Shown here: one piece after another, positions 37,651 through 47,391 of the stretch
How the letters are laid out: every line of letters starts with the position of its first letter
Numbering within the stretch: the stretch's first letter is position 1
Assembly (NCBI GenBank): GCA_963556695.1
Contig: CAUWAG010000020.1
Coordinates: 2,976,001 to 3,040,000 of the forward strand
Source: Anthostomella pinea
Lineage: Eukaryota > Ascomycota > Sordariomycetes > Xylariales > Xylariaceae
Length of the DNA stretch: 64,000 nt
Direction of reading: 5' to 3'
Notes under the pieces: generated by a model
The model's input: the letters and a program-made list of their open reading frames with translations, nothing else
Database searches by the model: none
What the model was told of the DNA's origin: nothing
Translations under genes and position numbers: made by a program

Positions 37651-37700
37651 CACAGCGGTTCGGTTCCTTTAGCGGCTGGATTTTCTTCTTCTTTTCTAGC
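37651..37700 (+). repeat. tRNA-like B-box repeat, copy 1
   Basis: The segment CACAGCGGTTCGGTTCC, then AGCGGCTGG and a T-rich tract, repeats about 255 bp downstream as copy 2. The core GGTTCGGTTCC is one base from a pol III B box. No matching A box was seen upstream. Confidence 0.55.
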
Positions 37701-37840
37701 CCCCCTCGCCCAAACTTTCTTCCCCTTTTCCTTCGTGTTAAGTTAAGCCACCTTACGCACTTTCTGCACATGTCCACTCGTTCCTCTCTACCCCCACCAC
37801 AGTACAGGATATACATACGAGTTTGGAAGGGTTTGTCTGG

Positions 37841-37953
37841 TAGCCGGGTTGGTACGGCCTAGCGAAATATTCTTACAAAGTATTCTTATAAGGTATTCTT
37901 AGGCACAGCGGTTCGATTCCCCTGGCGGCTGGTTTCTTTTTCTTTTTCTTTTT
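37841..37953 (+). ncRNA. Possible tRNA-derived pol III unit (copy 2)
   Basis: TAGCCGGGTTGG at 37841-37852 matches the A-box consensus except at one position. GGTTCGATTCC at 37910-37920 is an exact B box, and T-runs suitable as pol III terminators follow from about 37933. Three ATTCTTA words lie between the boxes. The flanks do not fold into a full cloverleaf, so this is not called a tRNA. A decayed tRNA or SINE-like element is likelier. Confidence 0.35.
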
Positions 37954-37982
37954 ACACCTAACTTGGATACATACACTGAACT

Positions 37983-39521
37983 TCAAGGCGTGGCGGTGGC
38001 AGAGGGAACCACGCCAGCATCGCCCTGCCTGTACCAGTTCTCAGCCGCATCGCCGAGACACTCGCCCACAGTGACAGCGCGGTAGCCGCGACTCTGGATC
38101 CCCAGCAGCATGTACTCAGTCAGATTATGGACAGTCTGCTCGATGATGTCGTGGCCAATGACCAGGGCGTTGTCCGCAACCGGCGACTTGCCCTCGAAGA
38201 AGGCGTCGAAGTTGGTCTTGGCGTTCTGGATCTGGCTCGGGCTGGGGTTCAGGTAGTCGGCGGTGTCCAGGTCGAAGTATGTCACGTGGTAGCGCAGCTC
38301 GGCCATGTCGGCCTCGCAGCCGCTGTCGGTCGTGCAGGACGAGTAGGGCGGACGCATGTAGGTCGGTATGGGGCAGAGGATGTTGCGGAAGGCCATTTCG
38401 TTCTTGTGCATCTCGTCCCTTCTACGGGCTGAGGTCACGGCGCTCAGGTTGGCGTGTGACCATGTGTGTGAGGCGATCTGGTGGTTCTCGGCATGCATGC
38501 GCCTGATTCGCGTTGTTAGTCTTGGAGAGCAGTAGTAAGTGATTATCCCCAGAACTCACTTGATGATACCCGGCCATGCAATGCTGGTGTCGTCAATCTG
38601 GCCCTTGGCGTTGTTGACACCGGTGATGAAGAACGTAGCACTCGCGTTGTACTTTGCCAGCAGATCCGGGAGATCGGCGGTGTATTCGTCGGGGCCATCG
38701 TCATACGTCAAGGTAACGTCGCCATCATTCTCGCAGTGGTATAGACCCGCTCCGACCACCAGAATATCACCAAGAGTGGCTCTGGTCAGTGTGGAGGTGT
38801 TGGTTCCGGCGGGAACTTTGTTGGCATCACAAGCTGGCCCGAACTCCCAGAGACAGTCTGGTGCTCCACAGTAGTCCTCGTTGGTACCGCAGAAACTATA
38901 GACGATTTATTAGAGGGAAACTCTTCAAGACTCAAGGGATAACGAGGCTTACCCTGCCGAAGAGCAGCATTCTGTAGGACCACACGATATGTTGCCGTGG
39001 TCGGGACCGCATCCTTCATCAGTGGAACCTGTATCATTGCTGCTGGCTGTCAAGCAGGTCCCAAATGCAGACTTGCAACCAGTACCGCAGTAGCCCGTCG
39101 AATTACCACAATATCCGCTGCACCAGCGTTATTTAGTTTAGCACATTCGTCTCGCAAGGAAGCTTTCCTAATTAGAGAAACTCACTTCACGGAGCAACAC
39201 AAGCCTGTCGGACAAATGTACCCCTTATTGCCAGCACCCTCATTACCGCATGTCATATCAGGGGAGACGCTCCCCTCGCCACCCGAGCTGCCACAAACAC
39301 CAAAGGCCGACTGACAGCCATCGGAGCAGTTGGAGGTTGAGTTGCCACAATAGCCATTGGAAGAGCAATACATGCCATCCGCGCAAGTGTAGCCATGTAC
39401 CACCACAGGTATTGTCTGGAGAGACGTCACGCAGGCTGAGGCACGTAGGGAGCGTCGGAGCAGAGGCAACAGCAAAGCTGCCTGCAAGAGTCAAATACAT
39501 TACAATAAAAGACCACATCAT
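37983..39521 (-). pseudogene. Secreted chitin deacetylase (CE4) with three CBM18 modules, frameshifted
   Basis: Predicted secreted enzyme that deacetylates chitin to chitosan in the cell wall. Exons: 39521-39186, 39117-38953, 38895-38560 and 38502-37983. A signal peptide (MMWSFIVMYLTLAGSFAVAS) leads into the first CBM18, and two more CBM18 modules follow (CCSVNGYCGNSTGYCGTGC; CCSSAGFCGTNEDYC). The CE4 domain shows TYDDGP (metal Asp), HTWSH (metal His pair), RPPYSS and VIGHD. The C-terminus has no GPI-type hydrophobic tail. In the first CBM18 the frame breaks at about 39394-39398. The signal peptide reads in one frame to DNTCGGT, and GYTCADGMYCSSNGYCG reads in another. No GT-AG intron repairs it. 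It may be a pseudogene, a sequencing error, or use another start. Everything downstream is intact. Confidence 0.8.
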
Positions 39522-39765
39522 GAGCAGGTCTATAGGTATAATCCAACGAGTGTTCTTAAAGAGCGTACTAGCTGGGCATGGCCAATGGTCGTACGGAAAG
39601 GGTCTGACCACCGAGGACACGAGAGAACAACCGCCTACTATATAGATAAGAGTCCCCCGAGTGTCAGATGATAGCTCCGTCAAGCAGGGACATGGCGAAG
39701 CCATTCACCATCCCTTCGGACACTACGGGGAGCGGCGTGGAACAAGGGCAGCCCCTGGCGCTTCA

Positions 39766-39881
39766 ATACCGCCTTTTCTAAGCAAACCTTTACTATACCA
39801 CACGGACTACCTGCTGCATCATATCATTGCCAGCGAGTGGTCGAGGTGGGATACTAAAGGTTTGCTTAAAAAAGGCGGTAT
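39766..39881. mobile_element. MITE-like imperfect inverted repeat
   Basis: The left arm (39766-39802, ATACCGCCTTTTCTAAGCAA...) and the right arm (39846-39881) are inverted copies about 36 bp long with only a few mismatches, around a 43-bp centre. It is located in the chitin deacetylase upstream region. The size suits a miniature inverted-repeat element or its remnant. No flanking target-site duplication was clear. Confidence 0.5.
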
Positions 39882-40539
39882 GGATGCTCAAGCCTCCATA
39901 GGTAGCGAGTTCCGATGCGGTCGGAATTCGAATATCATGCACAAGTGCAGATCCACGAAAACCACGTACAGTCCCATTCACCGTACACGATCAATGATGA
40001 AGTAGTGCAGGTCGACGTTTTCCACCAATCGGCTTGGACGAAGACAATCGATGCCCAGCCAAAGCGCACTGAATGATCCTCGAGGACCGCCGCGAGATGA
40101 GGGACGACTCCTGCTTTCGACGGTCCTCATCCCATCGTGAAAGAACAATTTGCCGGACGATACGTAGAACGAAGGATTATAAGGGATACTCGTCCATCAT
40201 TCAAGAGTAGAGTGAATGTGTGAATCGGGATTTCGAGCAAGGGGTATGCTAGTCGACTTCCATCTGGGGTTTCGAGGGTGTGTTCTCGGCCGCACCAGTA
40301 CTGCCAGTACATATTGGGGAAGGACGTGTACCTGTTTGGACTTGCCCAACTTTGATGATGGTCACTTGGAGATATCATGAAAGACGGCTGCTATTTAACT
40401 AAAGTACTCTGCATATCGTCAGCTAATGTGCTGCTCAATGATTCAGTGAGAAGTTGAGAAGGACGCCAGGCACCCTACCTTAGGGCGCGGGGGGGTTGTT
40501 TGAAAGGGATAGCAGCAAACCTTTTAGTGGGCCGTATCC

Positions 40540-41095
40540 ATTTCGGCTAGAAGTGGTAACATACTAGATTCTGATTAAGTAAGCCGATTTCACTTGCTAA
40601 GCTTTTTGACACGAAGATTGATTCCACGTCTTAATTTTATTTTTAAAACAAAAAGTAATCTTAATTAAAACCCTCCTTATAATTAAATTAAAATTAAGTT
40701 ATAACAAGCCTTATATCAAGGGATTTAAAGCTTAAAACCTTAGTAATAGGCCTTTAAAAATGATATTTACCCTTTTAAATATAAAAGGGTAAAAGAGTAA
40801 TAGCGTTAGGGTTTAAACAGCGAACCTTTTAAAAAATCAAATAAATCAAATATTATACTCGTGTAGCTACTTCGCTACGTTATTTAATTGATAATAATAT
40901 TTACGAATTTTAAATATATATTTCTAGCTCGTTAATAAGCTAACAACCTGCTATCCTAATATTAATGCCTTATTAAATTGGGCAATATTCAAATACACGC
41001 TTACTAGTATTAAACTAGGCTTATTGATACTTTAATAACACTTACTTTATTTTAAATATATTTTAAAATATTAAGCCTATTATGAAGTTCAGGTG
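40540..41095. repeat. AT-rich, RIP-like degenerate block
   Basis: About 550 bp that is almost entirely A/T, dense in TTAA, TATA and TAAT words and poor in C/G. The base composition changes abruptly from the flanks. It directly precedes a reverse-transcriptase relic, as expected for repeat DNA mutated by repeat-induced point mutation (C to T). The block itself codes for nothing recognisable. Confidence 0.65.
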
Positions 41096-41230
41096 TTCAG
41101 ATAGGTGTGGATCCCACCCACTGGAGCCAGCCACCAGTACCTTATCGGAGCTCCTGTCATTTAGGGCGTTCTACGATAAGGTTACCTGGGATGGCTGCCC
41201 AAGGTGACAGGTACCAACCCATTATAATTT

Positions 41231-41551
41231 ATGTATTTAGATACTTCTCGGATGGGATCCTTCCCATCCGAACTTAACCAAGCACCAACCAGAATACAGA
41301 TCATCCCAACTGATACTTGTGATAGATCTCTGTTCTGGTTCCGCTACCACAAAGGCACAATCCCGAAGCCAAACAGCACCTTGAAGTACTCTACTGTTGC
41401 TGATATCCTCGATTTAGTGAGAGCTGCTGGCCGCGGTTGTCACCTGATCAAGAAGGATCTTAAAGATGCGTTTTGGCTCATACCAGTGGCACCTTATCAC
41501 AGGTGGCTACTAGGATTCAGCTGGAAGGGCAGATCCTATCTGTTGGATTAA
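41231..41551 (+). mobile_element. Degenerate retrotransposon reverse-transcriptase fragment
   Basis: The open frame ends with the block HLIKKDLKDAFWLIPVAPYH, then RWLLGFSWKGRSYLLD. This is reverse-transcriptase motif A with its flanks, as in DIRS/gypsy-type elements where the form is KxDLKDAFxxIPVxPxxxxLLGF. The expected continuation (a LPFG-type block) is absent because stops follow at once, and no integrase, protease or long terminal repeat is visible. It is a short dead relic beside the AT-rich block. Confidence 0.7.
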
Positions 41552-41835
41552 AGGTATGCCTAGAAGGCATCTTGACAGGTAGATAACGGAACCTAGTTGT
41601 TCCGTCCCGATCCAGCCCCCTCTGGCACAAAACTGCCACGGTCGCACAAGGACACTCTAGACAGGGAGAATACACACACACACTTCACTCTGACGATTGG
41701 CTCAAATCTGACACGTACAGAGATTGATCATCTGTCTTCTTGGTGGGTCAGATGCCCTGTGCGTCTCTGCCCCACTGGAGATCTTCCGGTGTCTATTTCC
41801 GGCTCCCATTCAACAGCTGCAAGCCTTTTTTTTAT

Positions 41836-41849
41836 CCCCCCCCCCCCCC
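41836..41849. repeat. Poly-C run (14 nt)
   Basis: A mononucleotide run of 14 C, preceded by a T run, in the repeat island. Confidence 0.9.
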
Positions 41850-42628
41850 GCGCCGTAAGGTAGTAACGGTAATAAGATCTCCGCATGAGGTCGGTACTTG
41901 ACCCAAATGGGTGCGTGTGGCACTGTAGTAGCGAGGAGATCTACCCGTCGAGCCCGGAATGCCAGTGGAGCCCGTGCCTGCCCGTGCCTGCCCGGGCATG
42001 TGGGAGAGCAGTTGATGTGGATTCAACATTCATGTTGCACAACTTGCAGCCACACTCTTCGTCAAAAAGACAGCCGACGCCACCCAGAGTGGATCGGTGG
42101 ATCGCGTTCTATTCTTGGAGTCTGGGCTCGTTTCATTACGTAATTTCTACACTCCAGCCACAGCGACATCTCCTTTTCTGACTTGGAGCACACGCACACC
42201 AAACCTACGCATCTCTACTCCGCTTGAACTAACCCTACGTTCGGGGGACCTGGGGCAAGTCTGGAGTCTATCGCCGCGACAACAGAGGCTGAGTAGTCCT
42301 AGTGTGGCGGCACATGTCAAGTGAAATAGGCCAAGAAGCAAAAAGCAAGACCCACCCAACCCCTATATCATTGGGCTTCCTCGTGCCAAATTGCGCATCA
42401 CGGCGGGCGCAGCATACGACCATCACCATTGGCATTCGCTAGCACCGCGAGTCCGCGACGCCTCTCTGGGCGCTGGGCAGTGGTGGCAGTGGCAGAGTGA
42501 GAGAGATTCTTCTGCATCACATTGTCTTGGATCACCCTGAGCCACTGGGCTAAAACCGAATCCAACATAGTTGCGCTTCGCTTGTCCCTTTGGCATTTGC
42601 TGCCAACTCCTTTATTATTATTATTGAA

Positions 42629-44161
42629 ATGCCTGACGACGGACGCCGCATTCCACCTCAAAACATCTTTTCGCGCCTGCTCTCCTCCCTCTCCAATCCT
42701 TCCTACACCGAAATGAGGGACCACGATGTTCTCAGGCCCAAGATGCACCCAAAGAATATCACTCTCGTCGTTATTTTATCCTATGTGTTCGACTGGGCGA
42801 TTCTGATCATTGTCGCCGCTGTCGGTTATATTCTGGGTAACATCACACCGAACAAGAGGCCTTTCAGCCTGCAGGACCCTAACATATCGTACGTCCTAGC
42901 TTGTTATGCTTTTCCTTTTGGCAGCCCGACTAATAGTAGACTAACTGACTGACCATCCCTACCTATTAATAGTTTTCCCGTCACTGAACACGAGACCGTC
43001 ACCTCGGCACTCCTCCTCGTCTGCAACGCCGTTATCCCCATCGCCGTTATCCTGGTTGTCACCCTCGTCTTCGTGCCTGGTCCCACGGTCCCTGAGGGAA
43101 CGCCCAAGAGCTTGATATGGAAGCGCAAACTGTGGGAGCTTCACATTGGATGGCTAGGACTCGCGCTGTCACTGGCTGCAGCCTGGTTCATCACTTCGGG
43201 CATGAAGAACCTCTTCGGCAAACCACGACCTGATCTACTCATCAGATGCCAGCCCGATGTTGCAAACGTGGCCAAATACATTGTCGGCTTTGCGACGCCG
43301 GCCGACGATGGCACATTGAACGGGGGCATATACAATGGTCAGCTGGTCAGTGGTGATATCTGCAAGAACCCGGATACAGCCTTTCTCAACGATGGCTTCC
43401 GTAGCTACCCTTCCGGCCATTCGAGCTCTTCCGCCGCAGGCTTGATTTATCTATCACTCTTCCTGGCAAGCAAGTTTGCGATCACGCTCCCATTCGTACC
43501 ATCAGGCGCGTCGTCGAACGACACTAGCGCGGTCACGGCCTTCCCTTCGCGACTGCCCAACCGTGCTGTCGACACCCCCTACGAAGCTGTACGACACGAC
43601 CGAGATCGGGACTTGGACGAGCCGTCTTCCCCGGTCGACCCTACCGTGGCCAAGGAGATAGGAGTCCAGAATTCGAAAGTGCTTGCCGTACGAAGACAAG
43701 CAGCCGCGCCGCCCATCTACCTTCTTGTCATCACCGTGCTGCCTTTCTTTTTGGCTATATTCGTCGCCAGCTCCCGGTGGTTCGACTTCAGACATCACGG
43801 ATTCGACATCTTGTTTGGATTTATAATAGGCACTATCACCGCATTTTTCGCCTTCCGGTACTACCATTTACCGATCAGTTCAGGAGCTGGATGGGCATGG
43901 GGACCCCGAAGTCACGACAAGGCGTTCTGGGCGGGTCTTGGATCGTGGAGCTACGCTACAGAAAAGAAGCACTGGATTAGACCTGGTGACGAAGACGAGC
44001 GGATGTCCGGACATCAGGCAGACGACATCGAACTCGGCGTGAGGCAAAGATCACCCCAGACAGCAAACCCCTTCCGCGAACGCTCAAATACGACCGAGAA
44101 CCCCTTCCGAGCACGCTCAGACAGCTCGGGGGCTATCGTTCATGACGGCAATCACAGCTAG
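42629..44161 (+). CDS. PAP2-family lipid phosphate phosphatase (DPP1/LPP1-like)
   Basis: Integral membrane phosphatase acting on diacylglycerol pyrophosphate or phosphatidate. Two exons, 42629-42888 and 42973-44161, encode 482 residues. The three PAP2 catalytic motifs are complete: KNLFGKPRP near 164 (K-x6-RP), YPSGHSS near 233 (PSGH), and SRWFDFRHHGFD near 354 (SR-x5-H-x3-D). About six hydrophobic segments flank them. A long polar insert (about 255-330) separates the second and third motifs, and the C-terminal 90 residues are acidic and polar with repeated NPFR(E/A)RS. The start is the first ATG of the frame. The exact lipid substrate cannot be read from sequence. Confidence 0.9.
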
Positions 44162-45136
44162 AGGCTTGGATATGTCGAATTTATAGGAACGGACGAAGCA
44201 TGAGCGAGCGATTGGCTATCAAAATAATGGGAGGCGCATCCTCTGGTGGCGATTTCTGGACATATAGTCTGGATCGGTTTGCTTGCTAGCACCTAATACT
44301 GAAGAGGGCATAGACGCCCATCAAGAACCAAATTCCGCCCCTGATAAATGTGATAGCAGCTTTGATCCCCCAGCCACTCATTGCCTACGGCACACGCTTT
44401 GCTTAGCCGGCCAATAAGGCATGCATGTGCTGCTGCACACTTCCCGCTTACATCCAACACATAGCACGACCTCGTCACGTTGACGACTGGGGGCTGCAGA
44501 AAAGTCCAGCCGCAAGGCACCCCTCCCTGGTCGACCAGTAGTCGGGCACGACTACCCTGGTACTTACCTACGTATCATAAGAAATATGATCAACATGCTA
44601 CACGAAACGAGGCTGGGTACTAGGTTCACCAGACGGACTGCGGCCGTATCTCCCGTCTCACAGCCTACCTTAACCTTAGTCTTGAAACTCCGGAATCAGT
44701 CGCGTAGCACGCAGCCTGCCCATCGGAGGCAGGCAGCGTGTACGGTCTGTTATCCTGACACAGGGACTTAGAACGTGTTGCGTCTTCCTCGCCCATAGTA
44801 TAGGCTCTACGTAGATCTTTGGGATGCTACTGAAGAGCTCGTATATACACTCTGCCAAGGAGAGCCCCAGACAGAGACCGAAGAGGGTAAATATGCAAAG
44901 CAAAAGCACTTTATTCATCATTTGTATCCTAGGACAAGACCTGGGTTGGAACAATGGGGGAATCTCGCCAACGCCATTGCAATACCACCGCCAGCAACTC
45001 TCTCAAAACGCCAGCACTGTGCAAAGTTTGTGTCCGTCATTATGAATGCCCTGTACTCATGTCCATTGGCTGTAGCATTCCCTTTCCCTTTGCCTGTAGT
45101 TAAGTTCTTCGGGTGTTCATCAAGCCAGAGTACGTC
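44162..45136. other. Convergent 3' flanks, no gene
   Basis: About 1 kb between the convergent PAP2 phosphatase and casein kinase 2 beta genes. Short open frames overlap without support, and no repeat was recognised. Confidence 0.45.
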
Positions 45137-46599
45137 TCATCCCACAACGTGCATTGCATCGCCCTCGGCGGGATCTAGCGCTTCGGGGTCGACGTCCTCG
45201 TCCTCCTCGTCTTCGTCCAAATCTTCGTCGCCGTTTACGTCGTCCTTAAATCCGCTCTCGACCTCCATCTTTCTCAGCCGTCTGAGCATGTCTGCACGCT
45301 GGCTGTTCTGCCAGCGTATCAGGGCCGCCGGCGCATGCACCTTGAATCCGTAGACACGGGGGATGTAGCGTTCCGCGATCTTGGGCGGGACCAGAGCCGG
45401 GTAGACCTGGAACATGATATTGTGAAACGAGGTGCCAAAGTAGGCACCGTCGATAGCAGCATGTCGGGAAGATTTAGGGTTGTACACGTCCTCACAGCGT
45501 ACGCAGTAAAGCTTCACAGGCTTCTGATGGGCGGCGTCGGTCTGGCCCATGGGGAGGAGAGGATGGGAATGGCAGAAGACACGGGGGCATTTGCCGAAAT
45601 CAGCCTTCTTATACTTGTCAAGCTGTAGGCGATGGGTCAGTTTGGAAGAGACACATCGCTTAGTTCTGGTGTCATACCATCTTAGCCAGGCCACGCGTAG
45701 TAACAATATATCGTGCATGTATCAAGCCATAGAGGTGGCGCGCGGACTTCTCGATGGTTTCTCGCATATCATCGTCGCAATCAAGGTCGAAGACATCGGT
45801 GATGAGGTCGAGGGCATATTGGTAGTACTGGACTTCGGTATTCAGGCCCGTCAGGTTGAAGCGATCGGTCAGATAGTCCTCGTCGATTTCGCAGAAGTAT
45901 TCGTTGCCGCGCGAGGAGATGAACTAAAAAGGAACATAGCATTAGCAAAAGGATACTTGGTAATCCTGAAGAGCAATGTTTCCGAACTCGATCATGCCAA
46001 TTCTAGCGGCGATCCATCCAGGCTGGAAGACCAATTAGAGCCGGAGGTCGAGTACCAAAGCCTTCTTCAGACGGATCCATCTTTCTCGTAAGAAAATGGT
46101 GTGTATTTAAGGCTGCTTTATAAAGCAGAGAAGGGCCTTCTCCAGACGAATCCATCTCGCTCGCAAGAAGACTGCGCTTTCTCTTCATATGACACGACAC
46201 ACGACTAGCTGTATGCTCGAGGTAACGTTCGACGGGTATACCGATGCTTCGTAATATGTGGATGTTGCTGTGATCTCATGGCTATGGGCTTCGCCGACGG
46301 GAGACAGACTTGATATTGTTTGCATCCAAGACGTGAATATAATAGAATGGTCAAGCAGGAGCGTCTACCACGGGAATCGGATCGAGGAAGGTAGGAGAGG
46401 GAGGTATCGTCATGAAGCTCCCCGAAGGATCCAATCGCACCGTCCAAAAGGCCCCAACCCAAAGATTACAGAAGGAGTCGCTAGGTCTGCAAGGCGAGAG
46501 GGCAACAGGACGGGAAGGAAATATGTGTGGTGCACTCACCCAGTCCCGCCAATAGCTGGTGTAGTCGCTATCGGACTCGGAGGCGAACTCGTCCATCAT
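45137..46599 (-). CDS. CKB1: Casein kinase 2 regulatory (beta) subunit
   Basis: Regulatory subunit of protein kinase CK2, which dimerises and binds the catalytic subunits. Three exons: 46599-46540, 45923-45678 and 45622-45137, giving 263 residues. The N-terminus MMDEFASESDSDYTSYWRDW carries the acidic autophosphorylation-type start. SSRGNEYFCEIDEDYLTDRF and ATRGLAKM-like residues (VTTRGLAKM) are conserved. The zinc-binding dimerisation region shows KCPRVFCHSHPLLPMG and LYCVRCEDVYNPKS. An acidic C-terminal tail (DEDLDEDEEDEDVDPE) ends the protein. The first intron is unusually long for this region (616 nt) and contains repeats. In filamentous fungi the subunit acts broadly, including on the circadian clock (known for Neurospora). 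Identity is secure. Confidence 0.93.
46055..46171. repeat. Direct repeat and palindrome inside CKB1 intron 1
   Basis: Two copies of a roughly 38-bp unit (about 46055-46093 and 46132-46170), sharing CCTTCT-CAGACG-ATCCATCT, flank a perfect 16-bp palindrome CTGCTTTATAAAGCAG at 46113-46128. All lie within the 616-nt intron. Confidence 0.7.
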
Positions 46600-47391
46600 A
46601 GGTGCGGAGAACGGCGGTCGCAGGGCCGTTCGTTCGATGTCGACGTGGTAGACAGACAGTTGGTGATGTCGGGTGCCGGCAAGAGGCACGGGAGGCGCTG
46701 GGCGGAGGTCAGTGACGTGGTGGTGGTGAAAGGGAGAGCACCTCGATACAGTAATGATAAATGGGAGATGGAGGGGTTGAGGCGCACACGGGTACGCGAT
46801 GCGATGCTGTTGCTTGCTTGGTGGGGTCAAAAATGATAAATCCCAGGCGGCTGCCCTGATTGAGCCTCAATCCAATTCCGGGGTCAGGGGGTGCGGGGAT
46901 TGGGAACTTGATATCCAAGCGCCTTCCCACGTCCGAGACCATCAAGGTGCACACATCTACCAAGTACCTTTACCTTAGGTAAGGACATAATCTATGTTAC
47001 CTGGATGCGTGCATACACATACGATATTGCCTTATTGAGTTACTATCAAGTCACCATATAAAGCCCCGTTTTCAGATATGTACTCGTCCGATGTGGGATA
47101 CATCGTGCTTGTCATTTTTATACCACTTTATGGGCAGCGTAAGATATGTACTTGAAGGGCCGAGGCTGTCAAAACCTAGGCAGATATATATGCGTTTTGA
47201 ACGCAACCCGGGATAATTATGCTCTGTCTACACTGGACCGTTCTGTACGACCTCTCCGCTCCACGAGCCATCGCTCTGGTATGAGTTGTACTGACCACCC
47301 ACGCAGATCAAATACGCGACAAGGTTGACCTGTCGTTAGGGTTCGTCGCTGGAGCATGAGGAAAGAAACTGACTGTGGTCGAAGGCGAGAC
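46600..47391. promoter_or_regulatory. CKB1 upstream / RIC1 downstream region
   Basis: Holds the CKB1 promoter (minus strand) and the 3' flank of RIC1. A TACCTTTACCTTAGGTAAGG-type near-palindrome lies near 46965-46985. No gene was recognised. Confidence 0.45.

Larger units (their letters stand above)
39522..42628. other. Repeat island between chitin deacetylase and PAP2 phosphatase
   Basis: This 3.1-kb stretch holds an inverted repeat (39766-39881), a strongly AT-rich block (about 40540-41095), a reverse-transcriptase relic (41231-41551) and a 14-base C run (41836-41849). No intact gene was recognised. The last few hundred bases should hold the PAP2 promoter. Confidence 0.6.

Noticed and set aside
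37834..37932. Canonical tRNA gene
   Set aside because: A-box and B-box matches are present, but the seven bases before the A box do not pair with the bases after the T arm, and no convincing anticodon arm forms.
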